A stretch of 64,000 bases of DNA from Chitinophaga caeni. Lineage in GTDB: Bacteria > Bacteroidota > Bacteroidia > Chitinophagales > Chitinophagaceae. The notes beneath the pieces were generated by a model. The model was given only the letters and a program-made list of their open reading frames with translations. It was not told where the DNA came from and did no database searches. The stretch lies in assembly GCF_002557795.1 (NCBI RefSeq), contig NZ_CP023777.1, positions 4,969,001-5,033,000 of the forward strand, written 5' to 3'. Made by a program: the position numbers and the translations under genes. Below are positions 53,642 through 62,971 of the stretch, one piece after another (the first letter of the stretch is position 1; every line of letters starts with the position of its first letter).

Positions 53642-55018
53642 ATGGAAAATGAAGTATTACTAGAACAATACCAAGAATTATCGCGCAATGGCGACTATAA
53701 AGCCTTGCACACCTACTTGGACGACCAGCTGATTTCAGACATCGTGGAGATCATCGAGGAAGAGCCCGAAGAAGGCGCCAAGATAATCCAGTTGCTGACC
53801 ATCAGCCGCGCCGCGGCAGCGTTCAGAATACTTGAATTCCCTGAACAAGAGGAAATTATCAAACTGTTACCCGCTCCTAAAATTGCAGAACTCCTCAACG
53901 AACTCCCCCCTGATGATAGGACCGCCTTCCTCGGGGAGCTGCCAAGCGCAGCGGTGACCGAGCTGATCAAATTACTCGATCCTGAAGAGAGAAGGATCAC
54001 CCTATCATTGCTGGGATACCCTGAAACGAGCGTGGGCCGTATCATGACGCCCGATTATATCGCCGTAAAGGAAGATTGGAGCGTGAAAAAAGTATTAGAT
54101 CATATCCGCATTCACGGGAAAGATAGTGAAACGATCGATGTAATTTATGTTATAGATGACAACGGCGTATTGCTCGATGACTTCAGGATCAGGGAATTTC
54201 TCCTCGTGGAGCCGAGTTTGCAGGTGAATGCGCTGATGGATAACCGCTTTGTATCATTAAACGCTAACGAGGAGCAGGAAGAGGCAATCCAGACTTTCCG
54301 GATGGAAAACCGTGTAGCCTTGCCCGTGGTAGACGACCAAGGCGTCATGCTAGGCATCGTAACGATTGACGATATGTTATGGATTGCCAATGAAGAACAT
54401 ACAGAGGACGTTCAAAAGATCGGTGGTACCGAAGCGCTGGATGAACCTTACCTTGACATTTCATTATTCCGGCTGATCAAGAAACGCGCCGGATGGTTGA
54501 TAATATTGTTTTTCGGGGAAATGCTCACCGCGACGGCGATGGCTTTTTTCGAAGACGAGATCGCCAGGGCGGTCGTACTTGCATTATTCGTTCCGCTTAT
54601 TATTTCGAGCGGAGGTAATAGTGGATCACAAGCCTCTACATTGATTATCCAGGCGATGGCTCTTGGCGAAATAAAGCTGAGCGACTGGTGGCGGGTTATG
54701 CGCCGTGAATTAGCCAGCGGCTTTTTCCTTGGAACGATACTCGGCTTAATCGGTTTTATCAGGATCGTAGTATGGAGCTTGATCTTCCATTCTTACGGCG
54801 ATCATTACATCATGATCGGCATCACGGTAGCGATCACCTTGATGGGTGTTGTTATCTGGGGCACTATTTCCGGCTCCATGCTTCCCATCCTTCTCAAGAA
54901 AGCCGGCGCCGACCCGGCCACATCTTCCGCTCCATTCGTTGCCACGCTAGTAGATGTTACAGGGTTAATCATCTATTTCAGTGTCGCATACTCCTTGTTA
55001 AACGGCACATTATTATAG
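53642..55018 (+). CDS. mgtE: Mg2+ transporter MgtE
   Basis: A 458-aa magnesium channel of the inner membrane. Order: an N-domain of short helical repeats (ISRAAAAFRILEFPEQEEIIKLLPAPKIAELL, residues ~20-130) and two CBS domains (~140-255, including VGRIMTPDYIAVKED and MLGIVTIDDML). A membrane domain of five helices follows, with FVPLIISSGGNSGSQASTLIIQAMALGEI. The Mg2+-sensing architecture is complete. AGGAG lies 8 bp before the ATG, a strong Shine-Dalgarno for this genome. The stop codon abuts the convergent histidine-phosphatase stop. Confidence 0.97.
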   Translation: MENEVLLEQYQELSRNGDYKALHTYLDDQLISDIVEIIEEEPEEGAKIIQLLTISRAAAAFRILEFPEQEEIIKLLPAPKIAELLNELPPDDRTAFLGELPSAAVTELIKLLDPEERRITLSLLGYPETSVGRIMTPDYIAVKEDWSVKKVLDHIRIHGKDSETIDVIYVIDDNGVLLDDFRIREFLLVEPSLQVNALMDNRFVSLNANEEQEEAIQTFRMENRVALPVVDDQGVMLGIVTIDDMLWIANEEHTEDVQKIGGTEALDEPYLDISLFRLIKKRAGWLIILFFGEMLTATAMAFFEDEIARAVVLALFVPLIISSGGNSGSQASTLIIQAMALGEIKLSDWWRVMRRELASGFFLGTILGLIGFIRIVVWSLIFHSYGDHYIMIGITVAITLMGVVIWGTISGSMLPILLKKAGADPATSSAPFVATLVDVTGLIIYFSVAYSLLNGTLL

Positions 55019-55558
55019 TTAAAAATGTACCCATTCCACTTTTGTATCCTTTTGGGAAGGTTTATCTACGATAAAAATATTGCTATAATCATCATCCGCG
55101 ATATGATCCAAGGGCGCTTTGCCTCCCAAGCTTTTGATAATGGGAATCAAGGTATTACTATGCCCAACTACCAGTAATTTCTTCCCCCAGTCGTGGTGCT
55201 TGCTTATTTGCACCAGGAGTCCTTCGCCCGTTGTATCTGCCTGGTAAAAGACGGTATCCAATTTTTTGTATATACGGAGCGAATCCGCGGTTTGTATCGT
55301 CCTAACAAAACGTGTCGTATAAATTTTTTGAATGCCGCTATCTTTCAGCAGCCAATACAGGTTGCCGGATCGTTGCATACCTTCTTCCGTGAGGGAACTG
55401 TCATATCCCGGGAATTTTTCAGAATGCCGCACCAGGAAAAACTTCCCTGTTAAAAAAGTGGTATCTTCCTGTACAGCAACTTGCACAACTTTCTTCTCAC
55501 CGTTCTGGCAGGCAGCCAAAGTAAAAATGGCGCCGATCATCATTAAGACCCTTCGCAT
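55019..55558 (-). CDS. Histidine phosphatase family lipoprotein (SixA/PGM-like)
   Basis: A 179-aa exported protein. A lipobox signal (MRRVLMMIGAIFTLAAC) lipidates Cys17. The catalytic motif reads FFLVRHSEKFPG (RHSE in place of RHGE), with the second His in LLVVGHSNTLIPII and Arg in TTRFVRTIQTADSL. It is a phosphatase of the phosphoglycerate-mutase superfamily in the periplasmic or outer-membrane compartment; substrate unknown. Its stop codon is directly adjacent to that of the opposing mgtE with no spacer, so the two transcripts must read into one another. Confidence 0.9.
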   Translation of the reverse strand: MRRVLMMIGAIFTLAACQNGEKKVVQVAVQEDTTFLTGKFFLVRHSEKFPGYDSSLTEEGMQRSGNLYWLLKDSGIQKIYTTRFVRTIQTADSLRIYKKLDTVFYQADTTGEGLLVQISKHHDWGKKLLVVGHSNTLIPIIKSLGGKAPLDHIADDDYSNIFIVDKPSQKDTKVEWVHF

Positions 55559-55675
55559 GATTTGTAGTTTATTATATTGCGTTACAAATTAGACAATTTT
55601 AAACTATTCAACCAAAATCTACAGGAATAAACCCCTGTGTCAACAAATCAAACCTTCAATTTAAGAGATAAAGCT

Positions 55676-58054
55676 ATGCAAGTTTACAAACGTTTGCTAC
55701 TCATCCTTTCCCTGGCGCCCCTTGGTGGACTAAAAGCCCAAATGGCTCCATTGACCGTAGAAAAAATTATGCGGGATCAAAAATGGATCGGGACTTCTCC
55801 CGATGGAATCCGCTGGCAGCGAGATAGCAAAGTCATTTACTTTGATTGGAATCCTACGCAATCCGTTTCCGACTCCCTATATTTCGTGAAAGTAAATGAT
55901 TGGAAACCTCAAATTACACCGGCTATCGAACGCGCTGATGTTAGGGCATATAACTCGGGAAATTACAACCCTGCGAAAACAGCTTACACTTATGCCAAGG
56001 ATGGTGATATTTTTTATTTAGATCTAAAAAAAGGGAAAACCATCCAGGTTACCCACACTACCGGCTTCGAATTTAATCCCCAGTTTTGTCTTGACGGTGA
56101 AAAAATTGTTTACATGTCGCAACAAAACCTTTACGCCTGGGATATTGCGAACGGTACCACATCGCAATTGACCAATTTTGTTTCCAATGCCCCGAAAAGC
56201 AGGGAAACCAAGAAGGAAAAGAAAGATAAATCCTCGCAGGAAGATTGGTTGAAAGATCAACAATTGGCATTATTTGATGTGTTAAAAGAAGAAAAAGCGG
56301 AGCAAGATGCCCGCGAAGCCTTCATGGAAAGCCTACCCGATAAAAAAGGCATATACCCAATCGCCTATCAAGATCGCACGGTTACCAGGGTGAATATCAG
56401 CCCGGATGGTAGGTTCGTGAATTATACCTTGTACCGCGATGCCAAGGACAAAAATACCATGGTGCCTAGCTGGGTAAATGAAAGCGGTTATGTTACAGAA
56501 ATCAATGCAAGACCCAAGGTCGGCTCTCCGCAAGGAAGTTATGAAACCTTCATCTTTGACCGCGAAAAAGATACTGCTTATGCATTACATGTAACCGATA
56601 TACCCGGCATTAAGGACATTCCTGCGTACCGTAAAGATTACCCGCAAGATTCCTCGAAACCATCCGCTAGGGGCGTCATTGTAAATGGACCGTTTTACAG
56701 TGAAAATGGACAGCGAGCAATTGTCGACATCCGTTCGCAAGACAATAAAGACCGCTGGCTTATGTCAGTAGAATTGGCGACTGGTAAATTACAAACCTTG
56801 GACCGGCAACATGATGATGCTTGGATTGCCGGGCCGGGATTGGGTTGGAGCATGGGCGGCGGCAACATCGGTTGGATCGATGAAAACACCTGCTGGTTTC
56901 AAAGCGAAGTAAGTGGTTATTCACATTTGTATACATATAATTTCGTTTCAAAGAAGACAAATGCCTTAACCTCGGGCAAATTTGAAGTGCAGGAAGCGAA
57001 ATTATCGGCTGATAAAAAAACGTTTTACATCACGACCAATGAAGTGCATCCCGGGGAGCAACAATTTTATCATCTCAACATTGCTAACAAGAAGTTAACC
57101 AGGATTACCCAAATGACCGGAGCTAATGAAGTGAGTGTTTCTCCGGATGAAAAATGGATTGCCTTCCGTTATTCCTACAGCAATAAACCCTGGGAACTTT
57201 ACGTACAAGAAAATAAGGCTGGCGCTAAAGCAATACAGGTAACCGGTAAGGCGATGTCGGATGAATTTAAATCCTACCCTTGGCGCGATCCGGAAGTCAT
57301 AACTTTCCAAGCCAGCGATGGGCAAGAAGTGTACGCAAGATTATACCAACCCGCAACAGGGAAGAAAAATGGAGCAGCTGTAATTTTTGTACACGGCGCC
57401 GGTTATTTACAAAACGCCCATAAATGGTGGAGCAGTTACTCCAGGGAATACATGTTCCACAATTTATTGGCAGATCGAGGCTTCACTGTAATTGATGTCG
57501 ATTACCGCGGCAGCGCCGGTTACGGGCGGGATGTGAGAACGGGCATTTACCGCCATATGGGAGGTAAAGATCTCGATGACCAGGTAGATGCAGCGGCATT
57601 GCTCGTTAAAAAATACGGTATCGATCCAAAGCGTATAGGCATTTACGGTGGCAGCTACGGCGGTTTTATAACCTTGATGGCCATGTTTACGAAACCGGGC
57701 ACATTCGCAGCGGGCGCCGCCTTGCGTTCCGTGACGGATTGGGCGCATTACAACCATGGTTATACTTCCAACATTCTCAATGAACCGCAAACGGACAGCA
57801 TTGCCTATGCCCGTTCCTCCCCGATCAATTTTGCAGCAGGCCTGCAAGGTAAATTATTGATGTGCCACGGGATGGTAGATACGAATGTTCATTTTCAAGA
57901 TATCGTTCGCTTGAGCCAACGATTGATTGAATTGGGTAAAGATAATTGGGAATTAGCCGTGTACCCGGTAGAAAATCATGGATTTACCAAGCCTTCCAGC
58001 TGGACGGATGAATATAAAAGAATTTTAAAATTATTCGAAGAAACACTTCTGTAA
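55676..58054 (+). CDS. Exported S9 prolyl oligopeptidase, DPP4-like
   Basis: A 792-aa serine peptidase. The signal peptide VYKRLLLILSLAPLGGLKAQ precedes an eight-bladed DPP4 N-type beta-propeller (residues ~40-520, with the charged loop KSRETKKEKKDKSSQEDWL) and an alpha/beta-hydrolase domain. The catalytic Ser is in GIYGGSYGGF, the Asp in CHGMVDTNVHF and the His in PVENHGFTKPSS. The frame is open to 55637, but the signal begins at the ATG at 55676. It probably releases N-terminal X-Pro dipeptides in the periplasm. Closed by a terminator at 58078. Confidence 0.94.
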   Translation: MQVYKRLLLILSLAPLGGLKAQMAPLTVEKIMRDQKWIGTSPDGIRWQRDSKVIYFDWNPTQSVSDSLYFVKVNDWKPQITPAIERADVRAYNSGNYNPAKTAYTYAKDGDIFYLDLKKGKTIQVTHTTGFEFNPQFCLDGEKIVYMSQQNLYAWDIANGTTSQLTNFVSNAPKSRETKKEKKDKSSQEDWLKDQQLALFDVLKEEKAEQDAREAFMESLPDKKGIYPIAYQDRTVTRVNISPDGRFVNYTLYRDAKDKNTMVPSWVNESGYVTEINARPKVGSPQGSYETFIFDREKDTAYALHVTDIPGIKDIPAYRKDYPQDSSKPSARGVIVNGPFYSENGQRAIVDIRSQDNKDRWLMSVELATGKLQTLDRQHDDAWIAGPGLGWSMGGGNIGWIDENTCWFQSEVSGYSHLYTYNFVSKKTNALTSGKFEVQEAKLSADKKTFYITTNEVHPGEQQFYHLNIANKKLTRITQMTGANEVSVSPDEKWIAFRYSYSNKPWELYVQENKAGAKAIQVTGKAMSDEFKSYPWRDPEVITFQASDGQEVYARLYQPATGKKNGAAVIFVHGAGYLQNAHKWWSSYSREYMFHNLLADRGFTVIDVDYRGSAGYGRDVRTGIYRHMGGKDLDDQVDAAALLVKKYGIDPKRIGIYGGSYGGFITLMAMFTKPGTFAAGAALRSVTDWAHYNHGYTSNILNEPQTDSIAYARSSPINFAAGLQGKLLMCHGMVDTNVHFQDIVRLSQRLIELGKDNWELAVYPVENHGFTKPSSWTDEYKRILKLFEETLL

Positions 58055-58077
58055 TACAATCACTACAAATAACTTAT

Positions 58078-58112
58078 AACAATGGTCCGGATTTTACCGG
58101 GCCATTGTTGTT
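58078..58112 (+). terminator. Terminator of the S9 peptidase
   Basis: AACAATGGTCCGG, loop ATTTTA, CCGGGCCATTGTT followed by G-T-T-T, 24 bp past the stop. The stem has one mismatch. Confidence 0.85.
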
Positions 58113-58166
58113 TCATCAATATTATTGTTTACAGGCATCGAAAGTGAGATCCGCCCCAGTTCAAGG

Positions 58167-58412
58167 ATGTTGTTCCTTTACAAGTACAAAAAATCTAAAA
58201 ACGACTTGACATGGTACCTGGCCGTAAGCGGATTACAACCCGCTAATATCAAGGAGTTCAGCACAAATCAAGATATACAGCAGTTAACTGACATAATTTA
58301 TGATCCGGGAAAGGCCCTGGCGCCGCAATTTAACAAAGTCTTAAGAAGAACTATTTATGACTTTCGTTATAATACTACCTATTACGGTTACGAGCCGGAT
58401 TATGTAGAATAG
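58167..58412 (+). CDS. Hypothetical protein, 81 aa
   Basis: A small protein starting with ATG at 58167; AAGG just upstream could act as a ribosome site. It is basic at the N-terminus (MLFLYKYKKSKNDLTWYLAVSG) and rich in Tyr at the end (TIYDFRYNTTYYGYEPDYVE). A frame to a TTG at 58125 is open but overlaps the spacer just past the terminator. No motif or family is recognised and no partner is evident. It sits between two terminators, so it is an independent transcription unit if real. Confidence 0.5.
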   Translation: MLFLYKYKKSKNDLTWYLAVSGLQPANIKEFSTNQDIQQLTDIIYDPGKALAPQFNKVLRRTIYDFRYNTTYYGYEPDYVE

Positions 58413-58455
58413 TTTAGTTTAGAATAATTCGTAACTTGTGCAAAATCAATCATAC

Positions 58456-58489
58456 CCAAAGGCATTCCACGCAACCGGGATGCCTTTGG
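58456..58489 (+). terminator. Terminator-like hairpin after the 81-aa gene
   Basis: CCAAAGGCATTCC, eight-base loop, GGGATGCCTTTGG, 44 bp past the stop, followed by a short T/A-rich tract. Confidence 0.75.
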
Positions 58490-58516
58490 CATTTAATTTT
58501 CAATACCCTATTTTTG
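58486..58516 (+). promoter_or_regulatory. Likely promoter of glmS
   Basis: TTTG (58486-58489), 19-bp spacer, TATTTTTG (58509-58516): a good match to the Bacteroidota -33/-7 pair. The -33 element is embedded in the foot of the preceding terminator stem. The leader would be about 100 nt. No glmS ribozyme core is recognisable in it. Confidence 0.5.
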
Positions 58517-58621
58517 TACTTTATTACCCTGAATTAGTAGTAAATTCACTCAAGTACATCATTTTGGACATTGAAAACCAGAGAATGTAGTTAGATAATC
58601 ATTAAAACTCCCAAATTAATT

Positions 58622-60460
58622 ATGTGTGGAATCGTAGCCTACATAGGTCAACGGGAAGCTTATCCCGTGGTATTAAAAGGATTAAAAAGATTAGAATACC
58701 GTGGATACGACAGTGCCGGTGTAGCCATTTTGAATGATGCCGGCTTGGAAGTCTACAAGAAGAAAGGAAAGGTCGCGGAGCTAGAAGAGTTTGCCAGCGG
58801 TAAAAATATGCATAGCCATATCGCCATTGGCCATACCCGCTGGGCAACCCACGGGGAACCTTCAGATAGAAATGCACACCCCCATAAATCTGCAAGCGGT
58901 AAATTGGCCGTAGTCCATAATGGTATCATTGAAAACTATACCCTTCTTAAACAAGAATTAATTAAAAAAGGGCACACATTTAAAAGTGATACCGATACGG
59001 AAGTGTTGATCCACTTTATCGAAGAAATTAAGGACAGCAATCAATGCTCGCTTGAAGAGGCAGTAAGAATTGCATTGAAAAGGGTTGTCGGCGCTTACGT
59101 GATCGTCATTATTGACGAAGATAATCCCGGCACCTTAATCGCTGCCAGGAAAGGTAGCCCCCTCGTGATCGGCGTAGGGAAAGGCGAACATTTCCTTGCT
59201 TCAGATGCGTCCCCGATAGTGGAATACACCAAGGAAGTAGTGTATGTCAATGATTATGAAATCGCGATTATCAAATCCGATGAATTGATCCTAAAAAATA
59301 TTTCCAACGAGATTCAAACACCTTATATACAAAAACTGGATATCGAACTGGCCGCTATAGAAAAAGGCGGTTACGATCATTTCATGTTGAAAGAAATATT
59401 CGAGCAACCCCAAACAATTTATGACAGCTTAAGGGGGCGGCTTGATGCCAAAAAAGGTACACTTACCATGGGTGGTATCCGCGAGTATGCCGATGTTTTA
59501 AGTAATGCCAACAGGATCGTAATCGTAGCCTGCGGAACCTCCTGGCACGCGGGGCTGGTGGCCGAGTATATCATTGAAGAACTCTGCCGTATACCGGTGG
59601 AAGTAGAATACGCTTCAGAATTTCGCTACCGCAACCCGGTAATCGGTGAAGGGGATGTGATCATCGCCGTTTCACAATCCGGCGAAACCGCAGATACCCT
59701 GGTGGCAATCGAAAGCGCCAAGGAAAAAGGTGCGATCATCCTCGGAATTTGTAACGTGGTAGGATCTTCTATCGCCCGTGCCTCGCAAGCGGGAGCTTAT
59801 ACCCACGCGGGGCCGGAAATCGGCGTAGCGAGTACCAAGGCTTTCACAGCGCAATTGGCCGTATTAACCTTAACTGCATTGAAAATTGCCGCAGAGAAAG
59901 GCTCGATCAGCGAGCAAAGATTTCAGCACCTCCTGGACGAGTTGGAAGATGTTTCTGATAAAGTAGCTACAGCATTGGAACTGAACGATCAAATAAAAGA
60001 GATCGCCGATAAATATAAAGATGCGCGCGACTTTTTATTCCTCGGTCGCGGGTACAATTTCCCCGTTGCCTTGGAAGGCGCATTGAAGTTGAAAGAAATT
60101 TCGTACATACACGCTGAAGGCTACCCCGCCGCCGAGATGAAACACGGTCCCATCGCACTTGTAGACGAAAATTTACCGGTTGTATTCGTTGCAACGAAAG
60201 ATACATACTATGAGAAAGTGGTATCGAACATCCAGGAGATTAAAGCCCGTAAAGGTAAAGTGATCGCGATCATCACGGAAGGCGATGAAACGATCCCGGC
60301 CATGGCAGATGATGTCATTATCGTTCCGGAAGCCGATGAACTGGTGGCCCCGATGATATCTGTTATCCCGTTACAATTGCTTGCCTACCATGTGGGTGTA
60401 TTAAAAGGTTACGATGTTGATAAGCCGCGCAATTTGGCTAAATCGGTAACCGTAGAATAA
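58622..60460 (+). CDS. glmS: Glutamine-fructose-6-phosphate aminotransferase
   Basis: Makes glucosamine 6-phosphate for peptidoglycan and LPS. 612 aa. The N-terminal glutaminase domain begins MCGIVAYIG with the catalytic Cys2, and has GHTRWATHGEPSDRNAHPH. Two SIS sugar-isomerase domains follow (VACGTSWHAGLVAEYII, AVSQSGETADTLVAI, GVASTKAFTAQLAVL). The C-terminal tail DKPRNLAKSVTVE is the family signature. It is first of two genes, with the DUF4954 gene 25 bp downstream. Certain call. Confidence 0.98.
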   Translation: MCGIVAYIGQREAYPVVLKGLKRLEYRGYDSAGVAILNDAGLEVYKKKGKVAELEEFASGKNMHSHIAIGHTRWATHGEPSDRNAHPHKSASGKLAVVHNGIIENYTLLKQELIKKGHTFKSDTDTEVLIHFIEEIKDSNQCSLEEAVRIALKRVVGAYVIVIIDEDNPGTLIAARKGSPLVIGVGKGEHFLASDASPIVEYTKEVVYVNDYEIAIIKSDELILKNISNEIQTPYIQKLDIELAAIEKGGYDHFMLKEIFEQPQTIYDSLRGRLDAKKGTLTMGGIREYADVLSNANRIVIVACGTSWHAGLVAEYIIEELCRIPVEVEYASEFRYRNPVIGEGDVIIAVSQSGETADTLVAIESAKEKGAIILGICNVVGSSIARASQAGAYTHAGPEIGVASTKAFTAQLAVLTLTALKIAAEKGSISEQRFQHLLDELEDVSDKVATALELNDQIKEIADKYKDARDFLFLGRGYNFPVALEGALKLKEISYIHAEGYPAAEMKHGPIALVDENLPVVFVATKDTYYEKVVSNIQEIKARKGKVIAIITEGDETIPAMADDVIIVPEADELVAPMISVIPLQLLAYHVGVLKGYDVDKPRNLAKSVTVE

Positions 60461-60485
60461 TATTAACACTTAACATCGCAGCAGC

Positions 60486-62687
60486 ATGAACCGTATACAG
60501 AAAAAACCGTTAAAAGACCTGGGCTATCATTTTATTGATGGTGCATACCTTCCAAACGGTAAAAACGAATACTACCTGCGCGATCAGCAAAGAGGGAATC
60601 AATTAACCTACCGGAAATTAAACGCGCAAGAGATAGAAACACTCGTGCGCAATGATAATACTTCCGATGATTGGAACAACATCTTCGTAGCGGATGAATT
60701 TGACCCGAAGCTGGTACAACACTGCCATTTTTACGGCTTGGTGCGCATTGGTAAATTAGAACCTTATTACTTAGAATACAGGAACCTGCGCCTACCCGTA
60801 GGATTATATAATAGTACAATTGCATCTTGTGATTTCGGTGACAACATCGTGATCCATAATGTTAATTTCCTCTCCCATTATATCATCGGGAATGAAGTCA
60901 TCCTCGCTAATATTAATGAGATGGCCACCACCGACTATGCCAAGTTCGGGAACGGCATCGTTAAAGACGGGGAAGATGAAAAGCTCAGGATATGGTTGGA
61001 GTTATGCAACGAAAATGGCAACCGCTCCGTAATGCCTTTCGATGGCATGCTACCCGGTGACGCTTACTTATGGACCCGGCACCGAGATGACCAACAGATC
61101 CAACAAAGATTCAAAGAATTTACCGAGAAAAAATTTGATAAAAAAAGAGGGTACTATGGTATTGTAGGAGATCGTAGCGTCATCAAACATTGCAATATCA
61201 TTAAAGATGTAGCGGTTGGTTCTGATGCTTATATCAAAGGCGCTAACAAGTTGAAAAACTTGACGGTTAACAGCAGCGCCCAAGCGCCTTCCCAAATCGG
61301 GGAAGGCTGTGAGTTGGTAAACGGGATTATCGGTTATGGATGCCGCATTTTCTACGGCGTGAAAGCGGTGCGTTTTATCTTGGCATCGCATTCACAACTA
61401 AAATACGGCGCCCGGCTCATCAACTCTTTCCTTGGAAATAATGCGACTATTTCCTGCTGCGAAGTATTGAACTCCTTAATCTTTCCTGCGCATGAACAAC
61501 ACCATAATAACTCGTTCCTATGCGCAGCTTTGATTATGGGTCAAAGTAATATGGCAGCGGGAGCCACGATAGGATCAAATCATAACTCCCGTGGAGCCGA
61601 TGGTGAAGTAATTGCGGGCAGGGGTTTCTGGCCGGGTTTGTCGGTAAGCCTCAAACACAATTCCATCTTTCCAACCTTTACCTTGATCGCGAAAGGCACT
61701 TATAGCCATGAAATGAATATCCCCTTCCCTTTCAGCTTGGTCATTAACGATGAACATGAAAATTCGTTGAAGATCATGGCGGGGTATTGGTTTACCTATA
61801 ATATGTACGCTCTCGCCAGGAATAGCTGGAAATACGTGGACAGGGATAAACGGAACGATAAAATGCCTGTCATAGAATATGATTACCTGGCGCCTGATAG
61901 CGTTGAAGAATTAATGGAATCACTCCCCATCATGGCATCGGCAGTTGGTAAGTCGTATTTGTTGCAACAGCAACTTCCACTGGAAGGCGACTTCAGGAAA
62001 ACCGGGCACGATTTGCTGATGAATCAACCTGAAATAGTAGCTGGTTTGGAAGTTTTACTCGACAATATCGAAAACAGCCACAGGAAAGTAAAGCTTCTAA
62101 AAGCGCATAAGATATATCGTTTTTATCATGATCTAATCGTGTTGTACGGTGTTAAAAACCTCGTAGCTCATTCCGAGGAACTGGGTTTAAGTAATTGGCA
62201 AAGCATGTTGGATTTTTTTGCAGATGCCCATCGCGAAGCCTGGGTCAATGTTGGAGGACTGCTAATGCCACGCTCGCGGATGAACAAGCTAACAGATAAT
62301 ATCAAATCTGGTACGATAGATAGTTGGGATAGCGTACATGAAGCGTACAAGCTAATCGGGTCTGATTATAAAAAGGAGAAATTGAAACATGCCTGGGCCA
62401 GTATGCTCGAAGTGGCAGGTTACAACCTACCCGACATCGATATGAAAGTATTGCGACAATTATTCAACCGGGCAATTGCTACCCAAGAAATTATTGCCCA
62501 TAGAATCTATCACTCCCGCGAAAAAGATTACAAAAATCCATTCCGTTTAATGAGTTATGACAATGTAGCAGAGATGGAAGCCGTAATCGGCAAGCTGGAT
62601 GACAATACCTTTATCAACGAAACGATCACCGCATTAGAAACATTCAAACACGAATCCACCCAACTACTTTCAAGGATTAACTTTTGA
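60486..62687 (+). CDS. DUF4954 protein with beta-helix domain
   Basis: A 733-aa protein characteristic of Bacteroidota. It starts KPLKDLGYHFIDGAYLPNGKNEYYLRDQQRG. Residues ~100-420 show hexapeptide-like repeats (LPVGLYNSTIASCDFGDNIVIHNVNFLSHYIIGNEVILANI, later SVIKHCNIIKDVAVGSDAYIKGANKLKNLTV), a left-handed beta-helix as in acyl- and sugar-nucleotide transferases. A helical domain covers the last ~250 residues. It lies 25 bp after glmS and is presumably co-transcribed, suggesting an amino-sugar or UDP-GlcNAc link, but no activity is known. Confidence 0.88.
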   Translation: MNRIQKKPLKDLGYHFIDGAYLPNGKNEYYLRDQQRGNQLTYRKLNAQEIETLVRNDNTSDDWNNIFVADEFDPKLVQHCHFYGLVRIGKLEPYYLEYRNLRLPVGLYNSTIASCDFGDNIVIHNVNFLSHYIIGNEVILANINEMATTDYAKFGNGIVKDGEDEKLRIWLELCNENGNRSVMPFDGMLPGDAYLWTRHRDDQQIQQRFKEFTEKKFDKKRGYYGIVGDRSVIKHCNIIKDVAVGSDAYIKGANKLKNLTVNSSAQAPSQIGEGCELVNGIIGYGCRIFYGVKAVRFILASHSQLKYGARLINSFLGNNATISCCEVLNSLIFPAHEQHHNNSFLCAALIMGQSNMAAGATIGSNHNSRGADGEVIAGRGFWPGLSVSLKHNSIFPTFTLIAKGTYSHEMNIPFPFSLVINDEHENSLKIMAGYWFTYNMYALARNSWKYVDRDKRNDKMPVIEYDYLAPDSVEELMESLPIMASAVGKSYLLQQQLPLEGDFRKTGHDLLMNQPEIVAGLEVLLDNIENSHRKVKLLKAHKIYRFYHDLIVLYGVKNLVAHSEELGLSNWQSMLDFFADAHREAWVNVGGLLMPRSRMNKLTDNIKSGTIDSWDSVHEAYKLIGSDYKKEKLKHAWASMLEVAGYNLPDIDMKVLRQLFNRAIATQEIIAHRIYHSREKDYKNPFRLMSYDNVAEMEAVIGKLDDNTFINETITALETFKHESTQLLSRINF

Positions 62688-62698
62688 TTTCAGATCAC

Positions 62699-62791
62699 AG
62701 GATTACATGGAATTCGCTATTTAAATTCATCTTGATTTATTTTAAATATTTTAACTGTTAACTTACTTAATTGCGAATTCCATGTAATCCT
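62699..62791. repeat. Perfect 19-bp inverted repeats around an AT-rich loop
   Basis: AGGATTACATGGAATTCGC (62699-62717) and its exact complement (62773-62791) flank 55 bp of nearly pure A/T. The arms begin just past the DUF4954 stop, so a role in transcription termination is possible. The loop is long for that, and the next bases are not a T-tract. A very small transposable element or recombination relic is the alternative. Confidence 0.85.
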
Positions 62792-62971
62792 AATTAACAC
62801 TAATCCAATTCACGATCATACTTATCGATTCTAAATCTATAACGGCAGCCCGGCATAGATATACCCAACCTAAATGAAAATTATACATTAACTTGGCACA
62901 CGATAAATGTTGTAATGTATTCCGTGTATTCCCGTAATCCATTATAAATCCGCGAACTTAATTTACGTGAC

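Noticed and set aside
58517..58621. glmS ribozyme in the glmS leader
   Set aside because: The ~100-nt leader lacks the conserved core and pseudoknot sequences, and the class is mainly from Gram-positive bacteria.
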